NCBI GenBank assembly: GCA_049841275.1
Contig: JASGDN010000016.1
Location: 1-64,000 of the forward strand
DNA: 64,000 nt
Source: JASGDN01 sp049841275
GTDB lineage: Bacteria; Chloroflexota; Chloroflexia; Thermomicrobiales; UBA6265
Direction of reading: 5' to 3'
The notes beneath the pieces were generated by a model. It ran no database searches and was not told the DNA's origin. It saw only the letters and a list, made by a program, of their open reading frames with translations. Positions 1 through 8,963 of this stretch are shown here, in pieces. The stretch's first letter is position 1, and the number at the start of each line of letters is the position of its first letter. The position numbers and the translations under genes are program-made.

Positions 1-62
1 CGTCGCGGCGGCAAGGCTCCGTGGCAGCCTGAGAGTCCCCTTCCGGGAACGCCCGACAGGGA

Positions 63-1460
63 TTACGCAAGATACTTCGCGCCGTAGTCGTTGCTCGGGT
101 CGCGGTAGATGCCGTGGATGTGATCGGCGGCGCTGGCGCCCATCCCGCCCTGTGGGGAGAACTCGATCACGATTGTCGGTCCCGCCACGCGGAAGTAGGC
201 GGCGCTGCCCTGCGTCGTCGGGCCGTACCAGACGAAATAGGTGTCGTCCAGCACGTCGGTGACCTCCTTCAGCCGGGCAGCGGCGAGGTCGTCGTTGAGC
301 AAGCCGGTGTAGTAGTCGATCAGCCCGACGAGCATCGTCGTCTGGTCGTCGGTCAACTGGGAGGCGGGCAATCCTTCCGGTTGGAGCGTCTTGCCATCCT
401 GGCCTGGACCGAGCACGAGGTCGATGTACGTGTCACCGAGGATGGCTGCCGATTGTTGCTCGGCGTCGAGGGCGTTCACCAGGGCGAAGGCGTCGTCTTC
501 GATGTCGCCGAGTGGGCGGATCTCGTTGCCGGCGTCATCGGTGTAGGTGGCGGGTTGGACGCCGATGAAGCTTGGGGTGAGGGCGACGTTGCCGTTGCCG
601 ACGGTCGCATTCACGGTGACGTGATGGCCGCCCCATTGCCATTGCCACGGATCGGTTGTGGATGGGGTGCCGATCAGCGCGACCCAGTAATACTGCTTGC
701 CGAGCATCTGCCCCCCCCCGCCGCCGTTCCCGCCAGGACCGCCATTGCCGCCTGCGGGCGGTGTGCCGTTCATGCCGTTCGGCCCGCCGTTACCCCCCGG
801 CCCGCTGCTTCCGTCGGCCGGAGGCGTACCATTCATCCCGTCCTGGCCGCCGGGACCGCCATTGCCCTGCCCGGTGGCAGGCGTACCGCTGGCGGAGGGA
901 GCGCCGCCAGTCCCACCTCCGCCCTGTTCGGCGGCAAGCGCTTCGTCGGCAGCCCATTCCTCCAATACACGCTGGTAACCGCGCTCGCTCAGGGTTGCCT
1001 GCATCAGGCTGAGCCAGGCATTCTGCGCTTCCTCACTGATATCGCCCCACATCAGGCCGTCGCGGGAGAACAGTCCCTCCGGGAAGTTGGACCAGCGTTG
1101 CTTCTGCTCGGTGTCGGACCAGTCGAAGAGCACGGCAGGCTTCTCGTCATCGGTGAGGGTGGCGAGGAACGCCGTCCCGGCGTCGGTGATCTGCTGGATG
1201 CGGTCGGCGGTACTCCCGGCCACGGCAGTTGCCGCACCCGTTTCGGGGGTCGCGGTGCCGGCATCTTGTGCGAGGATGCTCGCGCCGCCCACACCGAAGC
1301 GCACGATGGTGGTGGCTCCGGCGGCGCCTGCCCCGACCACGGCTCCCCGGCGGAGCAACGTCCGGCGGCTGATATGACGTGAGGGCTCCGAAGGTTCGGG
1401 TGTCGACGAGGGGGCAAGGGGGCTTGTCATCGGTATCGCATCCTTGGATTGAAGCGACAT
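63..1460 (-). CDS. Tat-exported DUF3500-family protein with a Gly-rich insert
   Basis: 465 residues. The N-terminus carries a twin-arginine signal (SRRTLLRRG, residues 31-39) followed by a small-residue hydrophobic stretch, so export by the Tat pathway is likely. The C-terminal half (about 254-450) contains the WGGHH and 'TPSFIGVQPA' blocks that I associate with DUF3500, a family often seen as secreted proteins in soil bacteria and of unknown reaction. Residues 180-251 are an almost pure Gly/Pro/Asn low-complexity linker with repeated NGMNGTPPA units that splits the protein in two. A second in-frame ATG lies ten codons in (MTSPLAPS). It is transcribed divergently from the M81 peptidase gene. 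Family assignment is by recognition only. Confidence 0.8.
   Translation of the reverse strand: MSLQSKDAIPMTSPLAPSSTPEPSEPSRHISRRTLLRRGAVVGAGAAGATTIVRFGVGGASILAQDAGTATPETGAATAVAGSTADRIQQITDAGTAFLATLTDDEKPAVLFDWSDTEQKQRWSNFPEGLFSRDGLMWGDISEEAQNAWLSLMQATLSERGYQRVLEEWAADEALAAEQGGGGTGGAPSASGTPATGQGNGGPGGQDGMNGTPPADGSSGPGGNGGPNGMNGTPPAGGNGGPGGNGGGGGQMLGKQYYWVALIGTPSTTDPWQWQWGGHHVTVNATVGNGNVALTPSFIGVQPATYTDDAGNEIRPLGDIEDDAFALVNALDAEQQSAAILGDTYIDLVLGPGQDGKTLQPEGLPASQLTDDQTTMLVGLIDYYTGLLNDDLAAARLKEVTDVLDDTYFVWYGPTTQGSAAYFRVAGPTIVIEFSPQGGMGASAADHIHGIYRDPSNDYGAKYLA
708..923 (-). repeat. Gly-rich low-complexity tandem repeat inside the DUF3500 gene
   Basis: Codons 180-251 of the DUF3500 protein consist of degenerate units of about 20-25 residues built on NGMNGTPPA and GGPGGNGG. 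At DNA level they are G/C-only runs with a nearly identical core seen twice. The tract falls between the N-terminal helical part and the C-terminal DUF3500 core, so it looks like a flexible spacer and a site of length variation. Confidence 0.8.
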
Positions 1461-1665
1461 CGTCCTGCACGAGGCAGTGGCGGCGGTGGGCGGTCATCCA
1501 TCCACGCCTCGATCCTACGAATGGTTGCCCGGGGATAGCTGGATTCCGGCATGGAGATTTCTGTGGATCCTTCGCCTCTTTCGCGCCGATGTGCCTGCCT
1601 GCATAATCGCCCGGCGGATGCGTCCGTCCGTTCTGCTCGTTTCCACCTCTCCGGAGAGTTCTTCC

Positions 1666-3135
1666 ATGCGTATCGCCATCGGCTACTTCGCCCACGAGAC
1701 CAACACGTTCTGCCCCGGCACCACCCCGCTTTCCGACTTCAAGGCCTCGCAGTGGGAGGAGGGCGATGAGCTCATCCGGAAGAACCGGGGCGTGCGCAAC
1801 GATGTCGGCGGCATGATCGCGGCAGCCGAGCGGCTTGGGATCGACCTGGTCCCGACCCTCGCCACGACGACCCAACCGTCCGCCACCGTCTCCACCGGGG
1901 CCTACGAGGCAATCCGCGACGAGATGTTCTCCCGCATCCGCGCGGCGGGCGAACTCGACGCCATCTGCCTCACGCTGCACGGTGCGGGTTCGGCGGAGAA
2001 TATGGACGACATGGAGGGCGTTTTCCTGCAGGAGCTTCGCGCTGTCGTCGGGGAGAAAATCCCGGTCGTCGTCTCGCTCGACCTTCACGGCAATACCACG
2101 CAGGCAATGCTCGACCACGCGTCGGCCCTCTTCTACTGCCACGAATACCCGCACATCGATATGTACGAGCGGGGCGAGGAGATCGTGGAGATCGCCGCGA
2201 AGATCGTGCGGGGCAAGATCAGGCCGGTGATGCACTTGCGCATGCTGCCGGTCGCCATCCCGCCCACGACGTCGTTCACCGACCCGGTGAAGGCGATCAA
2301 CGAGCGCTGCTTCGCGTGGGAGGCGAAACCCGGCGTCCTCGATTGCAACTTCACGCACGGTTTCCCGGATACCGATGTCCCGATCGTTGCCACCTCCGTG
2401 CTGGTGGTGGCCGACAACGATCCGGCGCTCGCGCAGGAAGCCGCCGACGATGTCGCGGAATACGTCCTTTCCCGGATCGAGGATTTTCGTCCGGACCTTC
2501 CGGGAGCGGAGGAGGCCGTCGCTCAGGCGCTCGCTGCAACCGACCTGCCCGTGATCGTCGCGGAGGTTTCCGACAACTGCGGCGGCGGTGCTCCCGGCAG
2601 CGGGACGCACCTGCTCCGGGCACTGCTCGCGGCGAACGCGCCGGATACCTGCTTCGGGTATCTCGTCGATCCGGCGATGGCGGCCCAGGCGCACGAGGCG
2701 GGTGTGGGGGCGACGATCCAGGTCCGGCTGGGCGGCTTCACCGACGAGTTGCACGGCGCGCCGATCGAGGCGGAGGCGTACGTCAAATGCCTCACCGATG
2801 GCCGCTTCGTCCTGACCACGCCGATGGGCGCCGGGCAGATCGAGGACTACGGGAAGATGGCGCGGCTGACGATCGGCAACGTGGAGGTGATCGTCGGGAC
2901 GGCGCGGTCGCAGACCTTCGACGAGGGCGTCTTCCTGTTGCATGGGATCGACGTGCGGCGGATGCGCATTGCGGCCCTGAAGTCGCAGCAGCACTTCCGG
3001 GCCGGGTTCGAGCCGATCGCCGGGACGATCATCCGTTGCGACACGCCCGGCTTCACGACGAGCAATCTCGCGAACCTGCCTTATACGCGTATCACGCGCC
3101 CGATCTGGCCGCTCGACCCGCTGCCAGAGGTCTGA
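1666..3135 (+). CDS. M81 family metallopeptidase (MlrC-like)
   Basis: 489 residues from the ATG at 1666. That ATG has a GGAGAG ribosome site nine bases upstream and gives the family-typical start MRIAIGYFAHETNTF, whereas the longer open frame from 1477 adds 63 unlikely residues. The N-terminal domain has the conserved 'SLDLHGN' and 'CHEYPHID' blocks expected to hold the zinc ligands. The C-terminal MlrC domain starts near 'VSDNCGGGAPGSGT'. The founding member hydrolyses linearised microcystin, but most homologues act on unknown peptides or amides. It stands alone, divergent from the DUF3500 gene, so the substrate cannot be read from context. Confidence 0.9.
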   Translation: MRIAIGYFAHETNTFCPGTTPLSDFKASQWEEGDELIRKNRGVRNDVGGMIAAAERLGIDLVPTLATTTQPSATVSTGAYEAIRDEMFSRIRAAGELDAICLTLHGAGSAENMDDMEGVFLQELRAVVGEKIPVVVSLDLHGNTTQAMLDHASALFYCHEYPHIDMYERGEEIVEIAAKIVRGKIRPVMHLRMLPVAIPPTTSFTDPVKAINERCFAWEAKPGVLDCNFTHGFPDTDVPIVATSVLVVADNDPALAQEAADDVAEYVLSRIEDFRPDLPGAEEAVAQALAATDLPVIVAEVSDNCGGGAPGSGTHLLRALLAANAPDTCFGYLVDPAMAAQAHEAGVGATIQVRLGGFTDELHGAPIEAEAYVKCLTDGRFVLTTPMGAGQIEDYGKMARLTIGNVEVIVGTARSQTFDEGVFLLHGIDVRRMRIAALKSQQHFRAGFEPIAGTIIRCDTPGFTTSNLANLPYTRITRPIWPLDPLPEV

Positions 3136-3208
3136 TCGGGGATATGCGGGTGTGGCATTGCTGTCCCGATCCGGCTCGTGGTGGGCGTGGGGGCCGTTCC
3201 CTGCCACC

Positions 3209-3214
3209 TATAAT
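3209..3214 (+). promoter_or_regulatory. Candidate -10 box (TATAAT) upstream of the small membrane protein gene
   Basis: A perfect TATAAT lies 48 bases before the ATG at 3262, in an otherwise GC-rich 126-base gap. No convincing -35 box is seen at 16-18 bases upstream, so this is a candidate only. Confidence 0.4.
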
Positions 3215-3261
3215 CAGGGGAACCGACCTCGCATCGCCTCTCGGAAAGGACGCCTCGGCCG

Positions 3262-3699
3262 ATGTCCAACCCCACCTCGTCACCCACCACATCTCGCCCG
3301 CTGCCCGAATGGGCGTTGCCCGCCTTCCGGTGGCTGACTGTCGTGAACGCCGTCCTGATCGTCGTGCAGGCGTTCCTGGCCAGCCAAGGTTTCTGGGGAG
3401 GTGAGCACGGGCTGATTACCGGACACGGCCAGCTCGGGAATCTGGTCTTCCTGCTTGTGGTGGCCCAGGGTGTGCTCGCGGTGATGCTGGCGAATGCGGG
3501 TGCGATGCCACGGGGCGTTCTGGTGCTCGCCGGGCTGGCGGTCGTGTTGGTCGTGGTGCAGATTGCCCTCGGGTACGCGACGCGGGATGATTTCAAGATC
3601 ACGGCCTGGCACGTCACGAACGGCGTGCTCCTGATGGGAATTGCGGCGGCGCTGGCCGCGATCGCATGGACACGTCCAGCTGGGGACGCGCGCTCCTGA
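3262..3699 (+). CDS. Four-helix small membrane protein, DUF6220-like
   Basis: 145 residues with four predicted membrane segments (about 20-40, 52-76, 84-103 and 114-136). Histidines sit near helix ends ('ITGHGQLGNL', 'AWHVTNGVL'), a pattern seen in DUF6220 and in heme-handling membrane proteins. I have no direct evidence of heme binding. The start has GGAAAGGA just upstream. It is a single-gene unit: it follows the M81 gene with its own -10 candidate and is followed by a large hairpin. Confidence 0.7.
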   Translation: MSNPTSSPTTSRPLPEWALPAFRWLTVVNAVLIVVQAFLASQGFWGGEHGLITGHGQLGNLVFLLVVAQGVLAVMLANAGAMPRGVLVLAGLAVVLVVVQIALGYATRDDFKITAWHVTNGVLLMGIAAALAAIAWTRPAGDARS

Positions 3700-3714
3700 T
3701 CTGGCCTCGATCAT

Positions 3715-3777
3715 CCAGCTCCACGGCATGCAGAGAGCCGGGACAGCGTCCCGGCTCTCTGCATGCCCTGGAGCTGG
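3715..3777 (+). terminator. Long perfect hairpin, probable terminator
   Basis: A 19-bp perfect stem (3726-3744 with 3748-3766) closes a 3-base loop. An outer 9-bp stem (ccagctcca/tggagctgg) extends it across a small internal bulge. It lies just after the DUF6220-like gene. No U-tract follows. Confidence 0.75.
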
Positions 3778-4377
3778 ATGTTATGCGGAGATCGAGGGGC
3801 GGCGAGACAGCGCGTAGAACAGGAACAGCCGCACGGGGGATGGCCCGTGCGGCTGTAGACACCACTGGAGGGAAGGGGAGAATTCGTGCTGTGGCTGGCA
3901 ACACGATTCATATGGTGCTGATTTCATTCTAGGGGTGACATCAAGGCAGAACCGGTCCAATCGGATACGGTTTCAGGTCCGTTAGGGCTATCGCCTCCCG
4001 CGGAACGCTGTGCATCCCTGTGTGCAGCACCCCACATGGACATTCCTCATCCGGACGCCGATCCTGCCAGTGGTGCCAGCTTGGCAGGATCGGCGTGGGG
4101 CGACGGTGCGTCAGGGCCGCCGCGTGCATCGGGAACAGGCATCAGGAAATCCCACCTGCGAATCGGTCCTACCTAAAGATTGTGATACCATACACACAGC
4201 TTCGCGGACCCCTGTTTGTGGTCCGTCGGGGAGTGCGAGAGTCCCGCCAACGATGCGAACGGACGCTGGACTCATCGCTCCAGAATCGCAACCCGGGTTC
4301 AGGCAATGACGCCACGCAGCATCGCCGGCCATCATGTCCGGCCGCTGCAACCGCACGACCACGCAGGAGAGGGATCG
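3778..4377. other. 600-base non-coding region before the nuo operon, with two further hairpins
   Basis: No gene is supported here. Two more strong hairpins are present: 3825-3837 with 3844-3856 (13 bp, 6-base loop) and 4056-4069 with 4082-4095 (14 bp, 12-base loop). Nearer nuoA a shorter stem, cggacc/ggtccg, spans about 4206-4226. The stretch around 4165-4200 is locally AT-rich (aaagattgtgatacc) and is the best place for the nuo promoter, but no clear -35/-10 pair can be assigned. The open frames across it are shadows or upstream extensions of nuoA and nuoB. Confidence 0.6.
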
Positions 4378-4743
4378 GTGCACAGCTTCGGGGAGAACTG
4401 GGTCGTTATCGTCTTCATGATTGCCGCGGCCTTTGCAATGGGCAACGCGTTGCTCCTCCTCAACCGTGCGGCGGCCCCCTCCAAACCCAACCCCGTCAAG
4501 GAGATGCCCTACGAGAGCGGCATTCCCGACGTGGCCCCCACGAAGATCTACTTCACGCCCCGCTTCTATGTGATCGGCATGCTCTTCGTCGTCTTCGATC
4601 TCGAAGCGGTCTTCATCTATCCGTGGGCCGTCAATCTCGACCGCCTCGGCCTCTTCGGCTTCACGGACATGATGGTCTTCCTCGGATTGCTCCTCATCGG
4701 TTACATCTACGCATGGAAGAAGGGGGCCCTGGAATGGGTCTGA
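4378..4743 (+). CDS. nuoA: NADH-quinone oxidoreductase subunit A
   Basis: 121 residues from the GTG at 4378, which has AGGAGA seven bases upstream. An upstream ATG at 4306 would add 24 residues unlike the family. It has three membrane helices. The conserved loop reads 'MPYESGIPDVAPTKIYFTPRFY' with the usual acidic patch ('FVVFDLEAVFIYPW'). NuoA is a small membrane subunit at the junction between the peripheral arm and NuoH and helps shape the quinone chamber. It is the first gene of the nuo operon and overlaps nuoB by ten bases, which suggests translational coupling. Confidence 0.93.
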   Translation: MHSFGENWVVIVFMIAAAFAMGNALLLLNRAAAPSKPNPVKEMPYESGIPDVAPTKIYFTPRFYVIGMLFVVFDLEAVFIYPWAVNLDRLGLFGFTDMMVFLGLLLIGYIYAWKKGALEWV

Positions 4744-5285
4744 TCGACGATCGCTTCGACAAGAACGTCTTCATCACCTCGCTCGACTTCCTCTTCAACT
4801 GGGGGCGGCGCTCGTCCCTTTGGTGGCTGCAGTTCGGCCTTGCCTGCTGCGCCATCGAGATGATCGGCGCGTCGATGTCCCGCTGGGACCTTGCCGAGCG
4901 CTTTGGCATGCTCTATCGCGCCTCGCCGCGCCAGGCCGATCTCATGATCGTCGCCGGCACCGTGACCAAGAAGATGGCGCCCATCGTCCGCACGTTGTAC
5001 GACCAGATGCCGGAGCCGAAGTGGGTGATCTCGATGGGTTCCTGCGCCAATGTCGGCGGTCCGTACGATACCTACGCGGTGGTGCAGGGTGTCGATCAGG
5101 TCGTGCCGGTCGATGTCTACGTGCCCGGTTGTCCGCCGACTCCGGAATCGCTCTACTACGGCATCCTGCAGCTGCAGAACAAGGTCATCAAGTACGAGAC
5201 GATGGCCAAGAAGCAGGGCGTGGACGCCGCGGAGGCCCAGCGGCGCGCCGATCGTGAAGAAGTGATGGCGGGGATGCGCGCCTAG
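4734..5285 (+). CDS. nuoB: NADH-quinone oxidoreductase subunit B
   Basis: 183 residues. The four cysteine ligands of cluster N2 are present: the adjacent pair in 'LACCAIEM', one in 'GSCANVGG' and one in 'PGCPPTPE'. N2 is the last iron-sulfur cluster and passes electrons to quinone. The C-terminus (AAEAQRRADREEVMAGMRA) is a charged helix of about 25 residues. The ATG at 4734 lies inside the end of nuoA, and the long open frame running from 4020 is an artefact. Length and motifs are normal. Confidence 0.97.
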   Translation: MGLIDDRFDKNVFITSLDFLFNWGRRSSLWWLQFGLACCAIEMIGASMSRWDLAERFGMLYRASPRQADLMIVAGTVTKKMAPIVRTLYDQMPEPKWVISMGSCANVGGPYDTYAVVQGVDQVVPVDVYVPGCPPTPESLYYGILQLQNKVIKYETMAKKQGVDAAEAQRRADREEVMAGMRA

Positions 5286-5372
5286 GCAGCCATTCCACGC
5301 TTGGGCATGGCCCCTATGGGCCGCTGTCGTGGGCGACGATGTCGCGCCCGTCGGCAGATGGAGGAACAGATC

Positions 5373-6323
5373 GTGAGCGACGGCGACACGAACGCCCGGA
5401 CCAATCCGGATCAGAACGCGCAGGGCCAGGCCGAAGCCGCCGAGGCCGAGGCGAACCGTCTGCCGGGCGATACCGCACAGAATCCCATCCCCGCGCCGGA
5501 ATCCCCGGTCGCAGCCGACAGCGGCAACGGGCCCACGCCGGAGCCGAAGGCCACGGCCGATGCCTCCGCGCCGATCGCGCAGCCGGAGCAGGTGGCCGAG
5601 GTGGTCGCCGATCTCGCCCCGGAAGGGCGTGACATGACGCCCAGCGCGGGGCAGGAATTTGCTGCCGCGGCGGAGGGAGAGCAGGCGCTCCCCGAGGCCG
5701 AGGAGCCGATCCAGGACCTCGCCACCGCACCGCAGCCGGTGATCGAGGGCGACCCGTGGGCGCGGGCGCTCTACTTCGACGACGACATCGAGAAGCATCC
5801 GGTCGTGCGTGAGTTGCGTCGCGTCTTCCCCAACGATGTGCTCGACATCGTCCGCTTCCGGGATGAGACGACCATTCACGTCCGCCCATCGCAGCTGCGC
5901 GAGATCTGCTACTTCATCCGCGACCACGACCAGCTGGCGATCAATTTCCTTACCGACCTCACGGCAGTCGACATGCTTCGCCTGCGCGCCGCGCCGCGCT
6001 TCGATGTCGTGGTCCAGCTCTATTCGATCCCGAATCGCGTCCGCCTGCGTCTGAAGGCCGGGATCGACGACGGCGAGACCGTGCCGTCGCTGGTGCCGGT
6101 CTGGAATGGCGCGAACTGGCTGGAGCGCGAGGCCTACGACATGTTCGGCATCGTCTTCGAGGGCCATCCGAACCTGCGCCGCATGCTCCTGGCCGACGAT
6201 TGGGATGAGGGCCATCCGCTTCGCAAGGACTATCCGTTGCGCGGCTGGAAGGAGTTCCCCGTCTACAACACCGAGCGCACTGTCCCGCGTGTCCGCACGC
6301 GGTGGACCGGAAGGGGGGTCTAG
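5373..6323 (+). CDS. nuoC: NADH-quinone oxidoreductase subunit C with long acidic N-terminal extension
   Basis: 316 residues from the GTG at 5373, chosen because ggagga lies eight bases upstream. An ATG at 5358 is possible but would place the Shine-Dalgarno inside the gene. The NuoC core starts only at about residue 130-150 ('VVRELRRVFPNDVLDIVRFRDE') and ends with the family signature 'EREAYDMFGIVFEGHPNLRR' and 'LRKDYPLRG'. The preceding ~125 residues are Ala/Pro/Glu-rich, acidic and almost certainly disordered. The core belongs to the peripheral arm beside NuoD. No nuoC-D fusion is seen. Confidence 0.95.
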   Translation: MSDGDTNARTNPDQNAQGQAEAAEAEANRLPGDTAQNPIPAPESPVAADSGNGPTPEPKATADASAPIAQPEQVAEVVADLAPEGRDMTPSAGQEFAAAAEGEQALPEAEEPIQDLATAPQPVIEGDPWARALYFDDDIEKHPVVRELRRVFPNDVLDIVRFRDETTIHVRPSQLREICYFIRDHDQLAINFLTDLTAVDMLRLRAAPRFDVVVQLYSIPNRVRLRLKAGIDDGETVPSLVPVWNGANWLEREAYDMFGIVFEGHPNLRRMLLADDWDEGHPLRKDYPLRGWKEFPVYNTERTVPRVRTRWTGRGV

Positions 6324-6326
6324 CTC

Positions 6327-7652
6327 ATGGCTTCCATCACTCCTGACGCCCCGAACACCGACCGCGGTCTGGTCGAGGATATCGCATCCACGCCCTATGG
6401 CCGTCCCGGCGAGTTCGTCAACCCGAACGTGCCGCCAACCGGCACACTCTCCATCACCGATGACCGCACGATGGAGAACGGCGACCGTTTGATGACCCTG
6501 AACATGGGGCCGCAGCACCCGTCGACGCATGGTGTGCTCCGCGTGCTCCTCAAGCTCGACGGCGAGATCGTCGCCGAGTGCGATCCGGTCATCGGCTATC
6601 TCCATCGTGGCACCGAGAAGCTCGGCGAGGCGCACCGCTACGCCCAGCTCACCCCGTGGACGGACCGTACCGACTACGTTGCCGCACCGCTGAACAACCT
6701 TGCCTACATCCTCACCGTGGAGAAGCTCTGCGGTGTCGAAGCGCCGGAGCGCGCGCAATACTGGCGCGTAATCATGGCGGAGCTCAGCCGCATCGCCTCT
6801 CATCTCGTCTGGCTGGGCACGCACGCGCTGGACATCGGGGCGCTCTCGATGTCGCTCTACTGCTTCCGCGAGCGCGAGCTGATCCTCGATATCTTCGAAT
6901 CCTTCTGTGGCGCCCGCCTCACCACCAATATGATGGAGATCGGCGGCTTCTCCCGCGAGATCCCGGATGGCCTGGTCGAGAAGATCCGGTCCTTCATCCG
7001 CATCTTCCCGGAGCGCCAGAAGGAATACACCACGCTGCTCGACGCCAACCCGATCTGGCTCACACGCACCAAGGGCGTCGGCATCATCTCGCCGGAGGCG
7101 GCAATCTCCTACTCGCTCACCGGAGCATGCCTCCGGGGATCGGGCATCAACTACGACGTCCGCAAGGCGACGCCGTACCTGGTCTACGACCGGCTCGACT
7201 TCGAGATTCCGATCGGCCAGCACGGCGACACGTTCGACCGCTATCTCGTCCGGCAGGAGGAGATGCGGCAGGCAATCAAGATCGTCAAGCAGGCGCTGGA
7301 TCATGTCGAGAAGATGGATTCCCCGCTGATGGCCTACGAATCGGCCTACGTCATCCCTCCGCACAAGGGCACGATGACCACCGCCGAGGACATGCAGCGC
7401 CACTTCATCTGGACGATCAAGGGGTTCAACCCGCCCGTCGGCGAGGCGTGGGCGTCCATCGAGCATTCCAAGGGCGAAATGGGCTACTACGTCGTGTCGG
7501 ATGGCGGTCCGATGCCGTATCGTTTCCGCATCCGCACGCCGGATTTCGTGAACCTCTCCGTGCTGCCGCACATGGCGCAGGGGGCGATGCTTGCGGATAT
7601 GGTCGCGTTGATCGGGACGATCGACATCGTGCTGGGGTCAGTCGACCGCTGA
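6327..7652 (+). CDS. nuoD: NADH-quinone oxidoreductase subunit D
   Basis: 441 residues, the normal size. The NuoD start motif 'LNMGPQHPSTHGVLR' is at about residues 58-72 and contains the His that contacts quinone. 'GYLHRGTEKL', 'EIGGFSREIPDG' and the C-terminal 'GSVDR' are all intact. A roughly 50-residue leader precedes the core. NuoD forms the quinone pocket with NuoB and NuoH and is related to the large subunit of [NiFe] hydrogenases, but without metal-binding cysteines. It begins three bases after the nuoC stop. Confidence 0.97.
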   Translation: MASITPDAPNTDRGLVEDIASTPYGRPGEFVNPNVPPTGTLSITDDRTMENGDRLMTLNMGPQHPSTHGVLRVLLKLDGEIVAECDPVIGYLHRGTEKLGEAHRYAQLTPWTDRTDYVAAPLNNLAYILTVEKLCGVEAPERAQYWRVIMAELSRIASHLVWLGTHALDIGALSMSLYCFRERELILDIFESFCGARLTTNMMEIGGFSREIPDGLVEKIRSFIRIFPERQKEYTTLLDANPIWLTRTKGVGIISPEAAISYSLTGACLRGSGINYDVRKATPYLVYDRLDFEIPIGQHGDTFDRYLVRQEEMRQAIKIVKQALDHVEKMDSPLMAYESAYVIPPHKGTMTTAEDMQRHFIWTIKGFNPPVGEAWASIEHSKGEMGYYVVSDGGPMPYRFRIRTPDFVNLSVLPHMAQGAMLADMVALIGTIDIVLGSVDR

Positions 7653-7825
7653 CAAGGCGCCGACGGGGATGGTCCGTCGTTCAGGGGTGGCGGACAGGAT
7701 CGAGTTCTGGAGGACGGAGCGGTCATCGTTCCGGCCAGTCGGGGAGAGGCGACGGGGGCGTTCGCGGACAGGGCTGCCGGGTGGGCAGCCGATGGCGGAC
7801 GTACGTCGAGGGCTGAAAGCAAACG

Positions 7826-8869
7826 ATGGCAGATCAACCAATCTGGGTCTCATTCATTGTGGCCTTCGTCGTCCTGAACGTCTTGCTCATCAGCATGGCG
7901 TACATGACGTGGTTCGAGCGCAAGGTCCTCGCGGCCATGCAGGACCGCCTCGGTCCGACGCGTTCGGGTCCGCACGGCCTTTACCAGCCGCTCGCCGACG
8001 CTGTGAAGCTGCTCGGTAAGGAAGACCTCATTCCCGCCGCGGCGGACAAGTGGGTCTTCCTCTTCGCGCCGGTCGCGGTTTTCGTCGCGGCGCTGACCGC
8101 CGCTTCGGTGATTCCCTTCGGCGGTGCCCTCGATCTCTGGGGCCACAAGGTCAATCTCTTCGCGACGGACCTGAATGTCGGCGCGCTCTTCGTGCTGGCG
8201 GTCGGTTCGGCCGGGGTCTACGGCATCATCCTCGGCGCCTGGGCTTCCGCGAATCGCTTCGCGCTCCTCGGCGGTCTCCGCTCGGCGGCGCAGGTGATCT
8301 CCTACGAACTGATCCTCGGCTTCTCGCTGGTCGGCATCTTCATCCTCTCCGGCACCCTCAGCCTGCGCGGGATCATGGTGGAGCAGTCGCGCTCGATCGA
8401 GATCGGCCCGCTGCACATCAGCAACTGGTTCATCCTCTCCCAGCCGCTGGCCTTCGTCCTCTTCCTCATCGCCGCCGTGGCCGAGACGAACCGCGCGCCC
8501 TTCGACCTTCCGGAAGCGGAGACCGAGCTGGTGGCCGGTTTCCATACCGAGTACTCCGGATTCCGGTTCTCGCTCTACTTCCTGGGCGAATACATCAACA
8601 TGATCGTGGTCTCGCTTTTCGCGAGTACGCTCTTCCTCGGCGGCACGGACGGTCCGGGATCGGGCACGTACTGGGTGCTTGGCTTGCTGTGGCTCTTCCT
8701 GAAGACCATCGCCTTCCTCTTTTTCTACGTCTGGCTGCGCGCTACCCTGCCTCGCTTCCGGTTCGACCAGCTGATGGGGCTTGCGTGGAAAGTGCTGCTG
8801 CCATTGGCGTTGTTCAACATCTTCATCACGGCCTTGTTGCGGATCATCGCCAACGGGCAGCTGTTCTGA
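7826..8869 (+). CDS. nuoH: NADH-quinone oxidoreductase subunit H
   Basis: 347 residues with about eight membrane helices. Diagnostic blocks are 'MQDRLGPTRSGPHGLYQPLAD' near the N-terminus and 'ETNRAPFDLPEAE' with 'GFHTEYSGFRF' in the quinone-facing loops. NuoH joins the membrane arm to NuoB/D and carries the acidic residues that couple quinone reduction to proton pumping. It follows nuoD after 173 bases that hold no gene. In standard operons nuoE, F and G lie between nuoD and nuoH; here they are absent. Confidence 0.97.
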   Translation: MADQPIWVSFIVAFVVLNVLLISMAYMTWFERKVLAAMQDRLGPTRSGPHGLYQPLADAVKLLGKEDLIPAAADKWVFLFAPVAVFVAALTAASVIPFGGALDLWGHKVNLFATDLNVGALFVLAVGSAGVYGIILGAWASANRFALLGGLRSAAQVISYELILGFSLVGIFILSGTLSLRGIMVEQSRSIEIGPLHISNWFILSQPLAFVLFLIAAVAETNRAPFDLPEAETELVAGFHTEYSGFRFSLYFLGEYINMIVVSLFASTLFLGGTDGPGSGTYWVLGLLWLFLKTIAFLFFYVWLRATLPRFRFDQLMGLAWKVLLPLALFNIFITALLRIIANGQLF

Positions 8870-8963
8870 TGTCGGTACGATGCACGGGCGCGCCGGTGAA
8901 TGCGCGCGAGGGCGGAACGGTCCGGGAAGCCGGGTTCCGCATCCAGGATCGAGGAGCGGCCTG

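Noticed and set aside
1..62. Possible 3' end of a gene at the left edge
   Set aside because: Too short to judge; no frame shows a recognisable C-terminus.
1147..3207. A 686-codon minus-strand open frame across the M81 peptidase gene
   Set aside because: The M81 motifs and ribosome site on the plus strand are decisive; the antisense frame also runs into the DUF3500 gene in another frame.
4707..7571. A 954-codon minus-strand open frame opposite nuoB-nuoD
   Set aside because: The plus strand holds three certain complex I genes. The antisense product is the typical Arg/Asp/His/Val-rich shadow.
7653..7825. Hidden nuoE, F or G remnant between nuoD and nuoH
   Set aside because: Only 173 bases are present, and no frame shows iron-sulfur or flavin motifs.
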